Assembly (NCBI RefSeq): GCF_001905845.1
Contig: NZ_LIVZ01000003.1
Coordinates: 434,001 to 498,000, forward strand
DNA length: 64,000 bases
Source: Streptomyces sp. TSRI0107
GTDB lineage: Bacteria > Actinomycetota > Actinomycetes > Streptomycetales > Streptomycetaceae
Direction of reading: 5' to 3'
Shown in pieces: positions 42,553-51,570 of the stretch. A program made the position numbers and the translations under genes. Numbering within the stretch: the stretch's first letter is position 1; every line of letters starts with the position of its first letter. The notes under the pieces are model-generated. The model was not told the origin of the DNA and ran no database searches. It saw only the letters and a list, made by a program, of their open reading frames with translations.

Positions 42553-43359
42553 GTGCAGTTCCGCCAACAGGCCCTCGCCAGGCTCCAGTCGCCGGAGGAG
42601 CTGGACCTTCCGGTGCGCCTCGCCCGTCCGCAGGGCTGGCTCGTGCTGTCCGTGACAGTGGTCGCGATGGCGGCCGCCTCGGTGTGGGCGGTGACGGGCA
42701 GCGTCTCCTCCACGGTGAGCGCGCCCGCGATCCTCACCCACGGGCAGGGCAGTTACGTCCTGCAGAGCCCCGTCGCCGGCCAGGTCACCGAGATCCTGGC
42801 GAAGGAGGGCGAGCGGCTGCCCGCCGACGCCCCCGTACTGAAGATACGTACCGCCGAGGGCGAGACCGTGGTCCGCACCCTCGCCGCGGGCCGGCTGACC
42901 GCGCTCGCCGCGACGATCGGTCAGATCCTCGCCACCGGTGCGAACGTGGCCGCCGTGGAGAAGGTCGCCGCGAGGGACGCGCCGCTGTACGCGACGGTGT
43001 ACGTCCCCGCCGAGAACGCCTCCGCCATTCCCGCCGACGCGCCCGTGGACCTCACCGTGCAGACGGTGCCCACCCAGGAGTACGGCGTGCTGCGCGGCCA
43101 TGTGAAGTCCGTGGACCGCTCGCCCCAGACCGCCCAGCGGATCGCCGCGTTCCTCGGTGACAGCCAGCTCGGCGAGCAGTTCACCAAGGACGGCCGGCCG
43201 GTCGCGGTCCTGGTGCGGCTCGACCGGTCCGCGTCGACGGAGAGCGGTTACGCCTGGTCGACGACGGACGGCCCGCCGCACGCCCTCACCTCCATGACCG
43301 TGGCCACCGGCTCGATCCGGCTGGCCGATCAGCGTCCCGTCGATTGGCTGCTGCCGTGA
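42553..43359 (+). CDS. HlyD-like secretion adaptor of the NHLM system
   Basis: 268 residues. A short cytoplasmic start, one membrane segment (GWLVLSVTVVAMAAASVWAV), then a biotinyl-lipoyl-like region (GSYVLQSPVAGQVTEILAKE, KIRTAEGETVVRTLAAGRL) and a beta-rich part, as in membrane-fusion adaptors of NHLM-type bacteriocin exporters. It is shorter than Gram-negative HlyD and lacks the long coiled-coil hairpin, which suits a monoderm. GTG start. Its stop overlaps the next gene's start (GTGA), so translation is coupled. Confidence 0.87.
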   Translation: MQFRQQALARLQSPEELDLPVRLARPQGWLVLSVTVVAMAAASVWAVTGSVSSTVSAPAILTHGQGSYVLQSPVAGQVTEILAKEGERLPADAPVLKIRTAEGETVVRTLAAGRLTALAATIGQILATGANVAAVEKVAARDAPLYATVYVPAENASAIPADAPVDLTVQTVPTQEYGVLRGHVKSVDRSPQTAQRIAAFLGDSQLGEQFTKDGRPVAVLVRLDRSASTESGYAWSTTDGPPHALTSMTVATGSIRLADQRPVDWLLP

Positions 43360-45578
43360 CCACCACCGCCGAGGAAACCCGGGGCCGGCGCCGGGCCGCC
43401 CCGCCGCGGCGCACGGTCCCGGGGACCCGCCGCCGGACCGTCCGCACCCCCACCGTGCTCCAGATGGAGGCCGTCGAGTGCGGCGCCGCCTCCCTGGCGA
43501 TGGTGCTCGGCCACTACGGCAAGCACGTCCCGCTGGAGGAGCTGCGCATCGCCTGCGGTGTCTCCCGTGACGGCTCCCGCGCCAGCAATCTGCTGAAGGC
43601 CGCCCGCGGCTACGGCCTGACCGCCAAGGGCATGCAGATGGACCTGGCCGCGCTCGCCGAGGTGCGGGCGCCGGCCGTGCTGTTCTGGGAGTTCAACCAC
43701 TACGTCGTCTACGACGGCATGGGCCGCCGCTTCGGCCGCCGCGGCGTCTGGGTCAACGACCCCGGCAAGGGCCGCCGTTTCGTGTCGACGGAGGACTTCG
43801 ACGGCAGCTTCACCGGTGTGGTGCTGGTGATGGAGCCCGGCGAGGACTTCACCAGGGGCGGGCGCAGGCCGGGCGTCCTCGGCGCCATGCCGGCCCGGCT
43901 GCGCGGCACCGCCGGCACGCTGCCCGCCGCGGTGCTGGCGAGCCTGCTGCTGGTCCTGGTCGGCGCGGCGCTGCCGGCGCTGAGCCGGACGTACATCGAC
44001 ATGTTCCTGATCGGCGGGCAGACCTCGCTGCTGGACGTGCTGTTCGCGTCCATGGGCGCGTGTGTGCTGCTCACGCTGGTCCTGACCTGGCTGCAGCAGG
44101 CGAACCTGCATCACGGCCGGATCATCTCCTCGACGCTGTCCAGCGCCCGCTTCCTGCGCCATCTGCTGCGGCTGCCGGTCACCTTCTTCTCCCAGCGCAG
44201 CCCGGCCGACCTGGTGCAGCGGCTGCAGTCGAACGACGCGGTCGCCGAGACGCTGGCCCGTGACCTGGCGGCGGCGGGCGTGGACGCGGTGGTCGTGGTG
44301 CTCTACGCCGTGCTGCTCTACACGTACGATCCGCAGCTGACGTTCGTCGGCGTCGGGGTGGCGTTGCTGAACATCGTCGCCATGCGGGTGGTGATCCGGC
44401 TGCGCGCGACCCGTACCGCGAAGCTGCGCGCCGACAACGCGCGGCTGACGACCACGGCGTACAGCGGTCTCCAGCTGATCGAGACGATGAAGGCGACCGG
44501 CGGCGAGGACGGGTACTTCCGCAAGTGGGCCGGGCAGCACGCGACCACGCTGGAGGAGCAGCAGCGGCTCGGCGTGCCGAGCGCCTGGCTGGGTGTGGTG
44601 GCGCCGACGCTCGCCACGCTGAACAGCGCGCTGATCCTGTGGATCGGCGGCATGCGGGCCATCGAGGGGCACATCTCGGTGGGTCTGCTGGTCGCCTTCC
44701 AGGCGCTGGTGACCCGGTTCACCGCCCCGCTGACCCGGCTGAACGGGGTCGCGGGCCGCATCCAGGACTTCGCGGCGGACGTGGCGCGGCTGAAGGACGT
44801 GGAGAACTTCCGCGCGGACCCGCTGTACTCCCGCGCGGGCGGCGAGTCGACCCGGCGGCTGCACGGGCACGTGGAGCTGGAGAACATCACCTTCGGCTAC
44901 AGCCCGCTCGACAAGCCGCTGCTGACCGGCTTCGACCTGACGGTCGGTCCGGGGCAGCAGGTGGCGCTGGTCGGCGGTTCCGGCAGCGGCAAGTCGACCG
45001 TGTCCCGGCTGATCGCCGGTCTGTACACACCGTGGGAGGGCGTCATCCGCATCGACGGGCAGCGCCTGGAGGACATCCCGCGCGGCGCGCTCGCGGCGTC
45101 CGTCTCCTTCGTCGACCAGGACGTGTTCCTGTTCGAGGGCACGGTCCGCGACAACGTGGCGCTGTGGGATCCGTCGATCCCGGACGACGCGGTCGTGGAG
45201 GCGCTGCGGGACGCGGCCCTGTACGACGTGGTGATGCGCCGTCCGGGCGGCATCCACAGCCGGGTCGAGCAGGACGGGCGGAACTTCTCCGGCGGGCAGC
45301 GCCAGCGCCTGGAGATCGCCCGGTCGCTGGTGCGCCGCCCCAGCATCCTGGTGCTCGACGAGGTGACCAGCGCGCTCGACGCCGAGACGGAGCTGGTCGT
45401 GATGGACAACCTGCGGCGGCGCGGCTGTGCCTGTGTGGTCATCGCCCACCGGCTGAGCACCGTGCGGGACAGCGACGAGATCGTGGTCCTCCAGCACGGC
45501 ACGGTCGTCGAACGCGGGCGGCACGAGGAGCTGGTGGCGCGCGGCGGCGCGTACGCGGCGCTGGTCAGGGAGCGGTGA
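43356..45578 (+). CDS. C39 peptidase-containing ABC exporter (NHLM type)
   Basis: 740 residues. The N-terminal C39 peptidase has its complete catalytic set: Gln in LQMEAVECGAAS with Cys 42, His 115 in FNHYVVYDG and Asp 135 in VNDPGKG. The membrane domain is about 175-480. The ATPase domain has GGSGSGKST (about 542), VDQDVFLFEGTV, FSGGQRQRLEIA, ILVLDEVTSALD and IAHRLST. It should cut the double-glycine leader and export the core. GTG 43356 overlaps the adaptor stop. The next ABC gene begins one base after its stop. Confidence 0.95.
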   Translation: MTTTAEETRGRRRAAPPRRTVPGTRRRTVRTPTVLQMEAVECGAASLAMVLGHYGKHVPLEELRIACGVSRDGSRASNLLKAARGYGLTAKGMQMDLAALAEVRAPAVLFWEFNHYVVYDGMGRRFGRRGVWVNDPGKGRRFVSTEDFDGSFTGVVLVMEPGEDFTRGGRRPGVLGAMPARLRGTAGTLPAAVLASLLLVLVGAALPALSRTYIDMFLIGGQTSLLDVLFASMGACVLLTLVLTWLQQANLHHGRIISSTLSSARFLRHLLRLPVTFFSQRSPADLVQRLQSNDAVAETLARDLAAAGVDAVVVVLYAVLLYTYDPQLTFVGVGVALLNIVAMRVVIRLRATRTAKLRADNARLTTTAYSGLQLIETMKATGGEDGYFRKWAGQHATTLEEQQRLGVPSAWLGVVAPTLATLNSALILWIGGMRAIEGHISVGLLVAFQALVTRFTAPLTRLNGVAGRIQDFAADVARLKDVENFRADPLYSRAGGESTRRLHGHVELENITFGYSPLDKPLLTGFDLTVGPGQQVALVGGSGSGKSTVSRLIAGLYTPWEGVIRIDGQRLEDIPRGALAASVSFVDQDVFLFEGTVRDNVALWDPSIPDDAVVEALRDAALYDVVMRRPGGIHSRVEQDGRNFSGGQRQRLEIARSLVRRPSILVLDEVTSALDAETELVVMDNLRRRGCACVVIAHRLSTVRDSDEIVVLQHGTVVERGRHEELVARGGAYAALVRER

Positions 45579-45579
45579 G

Positions 45580-48396
45580 ATGACGACGGTCGACGAGGGC
45601 GACCTGGTCCTGGGCGCCCTGGGCGCGCTGGGCACGCCGATCGACGGCACCGCCCTGACCCGGCTCGACCTGGAGGGGCCGCAGGTGCTGTGGCTGGTGG
45701 CGTCCGGTGCGCTGGACCTGTTCGCGGTGGACGCGGGCGGGCAGGGCCACTGGCACCATCTGGGCCGCCTGGAGGCGGGCACGCTGCTGCTCGGCCCGGT
45801 CGCCGGCCCGCAGCACACGCTGGTGGCGCGTCCGGTGCGGGACTGCGTGGTGCGCCGCGTCGGCCTGCGCGAGCTGTACCAGCCGGCGGCCACGCAGACG
45901 TGGTCGTACGACGAGTACGGCAACCCGCAGTACGTGCCGCCGACGACGAGCCCGCTGGAGTACGCGCTCGCGCTGGGCGTCGGCCGTGGTCTGTCGGTGC
46001 TCTTCCAGGCGCCGATGGCGGCCGAGGGGGCGTCGGCGGTCACCGACGAGGACGTCTTCTGGATGCAGGTGCCGCCGGGCAGCGTGCAGTACGGCTCCCT
46101 GTACGGCGCGGAGGCCGCCGCCGACCTGCTGATGGACCCGGCGGTGTGGCAGAGCATGGTCGACCAGCAGTACCGCCTGCTGACCACGCTGGACCGCTGG
46201 ATCGAGCAGCTGGAGCGCACCCACGAGACCCGCACCGCGGCCGGTATCAAGGCCGGTGAGCAGGTGCGCGCGCAGGCCGACCGGACGCTGCTGGCGTCCA
46301 TCGGCCGCTCGTCGGCGCGGCGCACCACGTCCGCCGACGCGGACGCCACGTACGCGGTCTGCCGGCTGGTGGCCCGCGCGGCCGGGATCACGCTCGCCGA
46401 CCCCGGGCACGGCGGCACCGAGAGCGACCGCCTCGACCCGGTGGAGCGCATCGCGCTCGCCTCCCGGGTGCGTACCCGGGCGGTGCGGCTGGACGGGAGC
46501 TGGTGGCGGGACGACGTCGGTCCGCTGGTCGGGCAGCGGGCGCTGTCCGGGGCGCCCGTCGCGCTGCTGTGGCGGCGCGGCGGCTATGTGGCCGTCCATC
46601 CGGCGACCGGGCGGGAGACGCCGGTCGAGAAGGCCAACGCGGCCGAGTTCGAGCCGCGCGCGGTGATGTTCTACCGGCCGCTGCCGGACCGCCCGCTGGG
46701 CCCGCTCGGTCTGCTGCGGTTCTGTATGCGGGGCACGCGCGGCGACATGACCGGGCTGCTGCTCAGCGGGCTGGTGACGGTGGCGATCGGCGCGCTGGTG
46801 CCGATCGCGACCGGCAAGGTGCTCGGCGAGTACGTGCCGAAGGCGCAGGCCGGGCTGATCGCGCAGGTCTGTGTCGCGGTCGTCGTCGGCAGCGTGGTCG
46901 CGGCGGCATTCATGCTGCTGCAGAACCTGACCATCCTGCGCCTGGAGGGCCGTATCGAGGCGACGCTGCAGCCGGCCGTGTGGGACAGGCTGCTGCGGCT
47001 GCCGACGAAGTTCTTCACCGGCCGGTCCACCGGCGAGCTGGCCAGTGCGGCGATGGGCATCAGCGCGATCCGCCGCCTGCTCGCGGGCGTCGGGCCGACG
47101 GTCGCCCAGTCGGTGACGATCGGCGCCGTGAACCTGGGGCTGCTGCTCTGGTACAGCGTGCCGATGGCGCTGGCGGCGCTCGGCATGCTCGTCGTCATCG
47201 CCGCCGTGTTCCTCGGGCTCGGGCTGTGGCAGGTGCGCTGGCAGCGGCGGCTGACGGTGCTCACGAACAAGCTGAACAACCAGGCCTTCCAGACCCTGCG
47301 CGGCCTGCCGAAGCTGCGGGTCGCGGCCGCCGAGAACTACGCGTACGCCGCCTGGGCGGGCGAGTTCGCGCGCAGCCGGGAGCTGCAGCAGCGGCTGGGC
47401 CGGATCAAGAACCTCTCCGCGGTGCTCGGCGCGGTGTATCTGCCGCTGTGCTCGCTGCTGATGTTCATGCTGCTGGCGGGCCCGGCGCGGGGCGCGATGT
47501 CGGCGGCCGACTTCCTCGCCTTCAACACCTCGGTGACCATGCTGCTCACCTCGGTCACCCAGCTGACCGGCGCGTTCGTGTCACTGGTGGCCGCGCTGCC
47601 GCTGTACGAGCAGATCAAGCCGGTGCTGCGGGAGCTGCCGGAGGTGCGCACGGCCAGCACCCGCCCGGGCCGGCTGTCCGGCGCGATCGAGGCGCGGCGG
47701 CTGTCGTTCCGCTACTCCGACGACGGGCCGCTCGTCCTCGACGACGTGTCCTTCGACGTCCGGCCGGGCGAGTTCGTGGCGATCGTCGGCCCGAGCGGCT
47801 GCGGCAAGTCCACCCTGCTGCGGCTGCTCATCGGCTTCGACCGGCCGGTGTCGGGCAGTGTGCTCTACGACGGGCAGGACCTGGCGGCCCTCGACCAGTC
47901 GGCGGTGCGGCGGCAGTGCGGGGTGGTGCTCCAGCACGCGCAGCCGTTCACCGGGTCGATCCTGGACGTCATCTGCGGCACCGAGCCGTACACGCCGGAG
48001 GAGGCGATGGCGGCCGCGGAGATGGCGGGGCTCGCCGAGGACATCAAGCGGATGCCGATGGGCCTGCACACCATCGTCGCCGGCAACGGGGCGATCTCCG
48101 GCGGGCAGCGGCAGCGGCTGATGATCGCGCAGGCGCTGATCCGCCGGCCGCGCGTCCTCTTCTTCGACGAGGCGACCAGCGCGCTGGACAACGAGACCCA
48201 GCGCCGGGTCATCGAGAGCACCAAGGCGCTCGACGCCACCCGGATCGTCATCGCGCACCGGCTGTCGACCGTCCTGGACGCCGACCGGGTCATCGTGATG
48301 GAGGACGGCAAGGTCGCCCAGCAGGGGCCGCCCGCGCGGCTCCTCGCGGACACCGGCGGCCGGCTGCACGAACTGGTGCGACGGCAGCTGGCCTGA
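45580..48396 (+). CDS. second NHLM-system ABC protein with large N-terminal domain
   Basis: 938 residues. The first 400 or so residues are not a peptidase (no Cys/His pair); they contain a beta-rich cyclic-nucleotide-binding-like part (VLWLVASGALDLFAVDAGG ... LGRLEAGTLLLGPV) and a helical linker, as in the second ATPase of NHLM bacteriocin systems. Membrane domain about 395-690, then an ATPase with GPSGCGKSTLLRLL, ISGGQRQRLMIAQAL, VLFFDEATSALDNE and IAHRLSTVL. It probably forms a heterodimer with the C39 exporter (inference). ATG at 45580, preceded by GGGAGCGGTGAG. Confidence 0.93.
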   Translation: MTTVDEGDLVLGALGALGTPIDGTALTRLDLEGPQVLWLVASGALDLFAVDAGGQGHWHHLGRLEAGTLLLGPVAGPQHTLVARPVRDCVVRRVGLRELYQPAATQTWSYDEYGNPQYVPPTTSPLEYALALGVGRGLSVLFQAPMAAEGASAVTDEDVFWMQVPPGSVQYGSLYGAEAAADLLMDPAVWQSMVDQQYRLLTTLDRWIEQLERTHETRTAAGIKAGEQVRAQADRTLLASIGRSSARRTTSADADATYAVCRLVARAAGITLADPGHGGTESDRLDPVERIALASRVRTRAVRLDGSWWRDDVGPLVGQRALSGAPVALLWRRGGYVAVHPATGRETPVEKANAAEFEPRAVMFYRPLPDRPLGPLGLLRFCMRGTRGDMTGLLLSGLVTVAIGALVPIATGKVLGEYVPKAQAGLIAQVCVAVVVGSVVAAAFMLLQNLTILRLEGRIEATLQPAVWDRLLRLPTKFFTGRSTGELASAAMGISAIRRLLAGVGPTVAQSVTIGAVNLGLLLWYSVPMALAALGMLVVIAAVFLGLGLWQVRWQRRLTVLTNKLNNQAFQTLRGLPKLRVAAAENYAYAAWAGEFARSRELQQRLGRIKNLSAVLGAVYLPLCSLLMFMLLAGPARGAMSAADFLAFNTSVTMLLTSVTQLTGAFVSLVAALPLYEQIKPVLRELPEVRTASTRPGRLSGAIEARRLSFRYSDDGPLVLDDVSFDVRPGEFVAIVGPSGCGKSTLLRLLIGFDRPVSGSVLYDGQDLAALDQSAVRRQCGVVLQHAQPFTGSILDVICGTEPYTPEEAMAAAEMAGLAEDIKRMPMGLHTIVAGNGAISGGQRQRLMIAQALIRRPRVLFFDEATSALDNETQRRVIESTKALDATRIVIAHRLSTVLDADRVIVMEDGKVAQQGPPARLLADTGGRLHELVRRQLA

Positions 48397-48535
48397 ACCG
48401 GACGGCACGGACCGGGCACGGGCGCCGCCCGGGCGTCGCGCCGCCGCCCCGCGGTGGTCCGCGTGCTTCCGCGCGCCGCACGGCGATCCCGCCGCCGGGG
48501 ACTGCTGCCACCGCTATCCGGGTACCCCGGTGTTC

Positions 48536-49543
48536 ATGCGAATCAGCGTGGTGGACGTGGGCTCCAAGACGGTGCGCCTGGTCGTGGCGGACGCGGAGGG
48601 CGGGGTGCCGCTGCCCGTGCACACCGCGAAGTGGCGGCTGCGGCTCGCCGACGAGGTGCGGCCCGGCGCGCCGATCCCGCAGACCGCCGTCGACCGTCTC
48701 ACCGAGGCGGTCGCCGAGGCCGACCGGACCGCGGACAAGTGGGGCGCGGCCGGACCGCTGGCCTTCGCCACCGCCGTGGTGCGTGCCGCCCCCAACCGCC
48801 GGGAGGTGCTGCGGGCCGTGCGCGCGGAGACCGGCGTGGAGCTGTGCACCCTGCCCGGCGAGGTCGAGGCGGAGCTGACGTTTCTCGCCGCCCGGCGCTG
48901 GATGGGGTGGCGGGCGGGGCCGCTGGCGCTGCTGGACATCGGCGGCGGGTCGCTCGAGGTGGCGTTCGGTCGTGGCCGGCTGCCGGACTTCGCGGCGTCG
49001 CTGCCGCTCGGCGCGGGACGGCTGACCCATGAGTTCTTCATGGACGAGGATCCCCCGCTGCCGCAGCAGGTGCGGGCGCTGCGCCGCAAGGTCCGCCATC
49101 AGCTGCGGGACGCCGGGGCCCGGATCCGCTGGGAGGGGCCGCGCACCGCGGTGGCCACCTCCCGCACGTTCCAGCAGCTCGGGCGGCTGTGCGGGGCCGC
49201 GCCGGGGCGGCACGGGCCGTTCGCGGATCGGTACCTGCGCCGCGCGGACCTGCGGTCCGCCGTGGAGCGGCTGGCCGCGCTGCCCGCCGTCGAGCGGGCT
49301 CAGCTGCCCGGCATCTCCGCGCCGCGCGCCGCGCAGAGCCTCGCCGGCGCGCTCGTCGCGCACACGGCGATGAAGGTGACCGGTCTGAAGGCGCTCACCG
49401 TCTGCCCGTGGGCGATCCGCGAGGGCGTGCTGCTGCGCCACGTGGAGGAGGGTCCGTCGTGGTGGGCCGATGTCTGCCGCCGGGACGAGGACACCGTCCG
49501 CGCGGACTCCGTGCCGCTGCGCATCGCGAGCACCACATCCTGA
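48536..49543 (+). CDS. Ppx/GppA-type phosphatase
   Basis: 335 residues, ASKHA fold. VVDVGSKTVRLVVADAEGG replaces the usual DxGSNS/T phosphate-1 loop, FATAVVRAAPNRREVLRAVR is the ATxAxR-like motif, and LLDIGGGSLEVAFG is phosphate-2. Members hydrolyse polyphosphate or pppGpp. The Lys in GSKTVRL at a normally Asn position is typical of the actinobacterial Ppx1-like group. ATG 48536 is used; the GTG six bases earlier is possible. No ppk or rel gene is adjacent. Confidence 0.88.
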   Translation: MRISVVDVGSKTVRLVVADAEGGVPLPVHTAKWRLRLADEVRPGAPIPQTAVDRLTEAVAEADRTADKWGAAGPLAFATAVVRAAPNRREVLRAVRAETGVELCTLPGEVEAELTFLAARRWMGWRAGPLALLDIGGGSLEVAFGRGRLPDFAASLPLGAGRLTHEFFMDEDPPLPQQVRALRRKVRHQLRDAGARIRWEGPRTAVATSRTFQQLGRLCGAAPGRHGPFADRYLRRADLRSAVERLAALPAVERAQLPGISAPRAAQSLAGALVAHTAMKVTGLKALTVCPWAIREGVLLRHVEEGPSWWADVCRRDEDTVRADSVPLRIASTTS

Positions 49544-49570
49544 CCCCAGTGAACGGAAGGAGCGGTCACC

Positions 49571-49783
49571 GTGTCGGCCGACGACAAGCACCAGGACGAC
49601 AGGCAACGCGACGGCGGGGGGCAAGGGGAACAGCCGGAGACGGCGTTCGAGGAGGTGCTCCAGGAGATCCTGGACGAGGAACGCCGCGTCCGGGACGGCG
49701 AGGAGCAGCGCCGCCACCGGGGTGAGGCCGGGGAGGCCGTCACCCCCAACACCGAGGCGGAGGAGGAGTCGCGGGGCGAGTGA
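49571..49783 (+). CDS. small acidic hydrophilic protein, function unknown
   Basis: 70 residues, almost without hydrophobic residues outside one helix (ETAFEEVLQEILDEERRVRD). Rich in Glu, Asp, Arg and Gln. GTG start with GGAAGGAG upstream. 27 bp after the Ppx/GppA stop, so probably co-transcribed. A strong hairpin follows. No function assigned. Confidence 0.6.
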   Translation: MSADDKHQDDRQRDGGGQGEQPETAFEEVLQEILDEERRVRDGEEQRRHRGEAGEAVTPNTEAEEESRGE

Positions 49784-49797
49784 GGCCGCCCCGCCGC

Positions 49798-49823
49798 GGC
49801 CGGCCCGGGGTACCGGGCCGGCC
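49798..49823. terminator. hairpin after the small acidic protein gene
   Basis: GGCCGGCCCGG / CCGGGCCGGCC, perfect 11-bp stem, 4-nt loop GGTA. It separates the Ppx unit from the next operon. Confidence 0.75.
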
Positions 49824-49866
49824 CAGTGGAAAGCGGAAGGCGCTCCGACCTGGGTACCCGCTCCTC

Positions 49867-50895
49867 ATGGAACATGAAGGAGCACGACCGGAACGTGAAG
49901 GACCGCGCCTGCCCGAGCCCCGTGGGCCGCTGTCGGCGGCCGTGGTGGACTGTCTGCGGGCGGCGGGCCCGGCGCCGGACGCCGGGGCGGCCGCGGCCGC
50001 GGACCCGTACGGCGACGACCTCCAGCTCGCCCTGTACGTCTGCTACGAACTGCACTACCGCGGGTTCGCCGGGGTGGCCCCGGACCGTGAGTGGGACCCG
50101 GAGCTGCTGCGTTTCCGGGCGGCGCTGGAGCACCGCTTCCTGTCGGCGCTGCGGGCGGACGTCCCTGCGCACGACGGTGTGGCGGACGCGCTGGCCGGCC
50201 TGCTGGTGGAACCGGTGGACGGCACCGGACTCAGCCACTATCTGCGGGACGAGGGCGAGCTGTGGCAGCTGCGCGAGTACGCGGCCCAGCGTTCCCTGTA
50301 CCACCTGAAGGAGGCTGACCCGCACGCCTGGGTGCTGCCCCGGCTGTGGGGCCGGGCGAAGGCGGCGATGGCGGCGGTGGAGTTCGACGAGTTCGGCGGC
50401 GGCCGGGCCGACCGGGTGCACGCCCGGCTGTTCGCCGACCTCATGACGGACCTGGACCTGGACACCACGTACGGCCGCTATCTCGACGAGGCGTGCGCTG
50501 AGGCCCTGGTCGTCGTGAACCTCATGTCCCTGTTCGGCCTGCACCGCTCCCTCAGGGGCGCCCTCGTGGGGCACTTCGCCGCCGTGGAGGTCACCTCGTC
50601 GCCGGGTTCACGACGGCTCGCGGAGGCGATGCGCCGCACCGGGGCCGGGCCGGCGGCCGAGCACTTCTACGACGAGCACGTGGAGGCGGACGCGGTGCAC
50701 GAGCAGGTGGTCCGCCACGACGTGATCGGCGGGCTGCTGGACGAGGAGCCGTACCTCGCGCCGGACGTGGCCTTCGGGATCGACGCCACCGGCCATGTCG
50801 AGGACCGTCTCGCGGACCGGCTGCTCGCCGACTGGCGGGCGGGCCGCTCGTCGCTGCGCCCGAACGGCGCGTTTGAAACATCCTATATTTCCTGA
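49867..50895 (+). CDS. iron-containing redox enzyme (heme-oxygenase-like di-iron family)
   Basis: 342 residues, mostly helical. Candidate metal ligands: Glu/His pairs in YVCYELHYRGFAG, EFDEFGGGRADRVH and HFYDEHVEADAVHE, arranged as in the heme-oxygenase-like di-iron oxidase (HDO) superfamily, where each helix gives Glu or His. Such enzymes perform oxidative chain cleavage, N-oxygenation or desaturation. ATG 49867 follows CTCCTC-rich sequence with only a weak ribosome site. The next gene starts at the base directly after its stop, so the methyltransferase and CDGSH protein downstream likely act with it. Confidence 0.83.
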   Translation: MEHEGARPEREGPRLPEPRGPLSAAVVDCLRAAGPAPDAGAAAAADPYGDDLQLALYVCYELHYRGFAGVAPDREWDPELLRFRAALEHRFLSALRADVPAHDGVADALAGLLVEPVDGTGLSHYLRDEGELWQLREYAAQRSLYHLKEADPHAWVLPRLWGRAKAAMAAVEFDEFGGGRADRVHARLFADLMTDLDLDTTYGRYLDEACAEALVVVNLMSLFGLHRSLRGALVGHFAAVEVTSSPGSRRLAEAMRRTGAGPAAEHFYDEHVEADAVHEQVVRHDVIGGLLDEEPYLAPDVAFGIDATGHVEDRLADRLLADWRAGRSSLRPNGAFETSYIS

Positions 50896-51570
50896 ATGCG
50901 GGGGTACTGGGACGGGGTGAATCCCTTGATCGCACCCGGCGTATACCACCCACAGGAGGACACCGCCCTGCTGGCGGCGGCCCTGTCCGACGAGCCGTTG
51001 CCGCAGGGCGCCGACGTCCTGGACGTCGGCACCGGATGCGGTGCGCTGGCCCTGGCCGCCGCACGGCGGGGCCACCGGGTCACCGCCGTGGACGTGTCCT
51101 GGCGGGCCGTGTGGAGCGCGCGCGTCAACGCATGGCGGTACCGGCTGCCGGTGAGCATCCGGCACGGCAATCTGTTCGAGCCCGTACGCGGGCAGACGTT
51201 CGACGTCATTCTTGCCAACCCGCCCTACGTGCCCGACCCCGATGACAGCCGCGCCCCGCAGGGCCGGGCCCGCAGCTGGGACGGGGGCAGCGACGGGCGG
51301 CTCCTGGTGGACCGCATCTGCCGGGAGGCGCCGGGACTGCTGCGGCCCGGCGGGGTGCTGCTGATGGTCCACTCGGCGCTCAGCGACCCGGACCGGACGG
51401 TGGGGCAGTTGCGCGCGGCCGGCCTGAAGGCCGCCGTGACCCGGCGGCAGCGGATCGCCTTCGGCCCGGTGCTGCGGGAGCGGGCGGACTGGCTGCGGGA
51501 GCGGGGGCTGCTGGCCCCCTCGGAGAACAAGGAAGAGCTGGTGGTCGTCCGTGCCGAACTCCCCGTCTGA
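50896..51570 (+). CDS. HemK2/MTQ2-type class I methyltransferase
   Basis: 224 residues. VYHPQEDTALLAAAL at the start, SAM-binding VLDVGTGCGALALAAARRGH, AVDVSWRAVWSARVNAW and the catalytic ILANPPYVP (NPPY) that methylates an amide or amine nitrogen (Gln in release factors, or small molecules). The short form without an N-terminal recognition domain fits the HemK2/MTQ2 subgroup. It begins at the base after the upstream stop (TGAATG) and its end overlaps the CDGSH gene by 20 bp: a tight three-gene operon. Confidence 0.88.
   Translation: MRGYWDGVNPLIAPGVYHPQEDTALLAAALSDEPLPQGADVLDVGTGCGALALAAARRGHRVTAVDVSWRAVWSARVNAWRYRLPVSIRHGNLFEPVRGQTFDVILANPPYVPDPDDSRAPQGRARSWDGGSDGRLLVDRICREAPGLLRPGGVLLMVHSALSDPDRTVGQLRAAGLKAAVTRRQRIAFGPVLRERADWLRERGLLAPSENKEELVVVRAELPV

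Noticed and set aside
43329..46451. Very long open frame on the minus strand opposite the exporter genes
   Set aside because: It is antisense to genes with complete C39 and ABC motifs, and its translation is low-complexity Arg/Gln/His/Ala typical of shadow frames in high-GC DNA.
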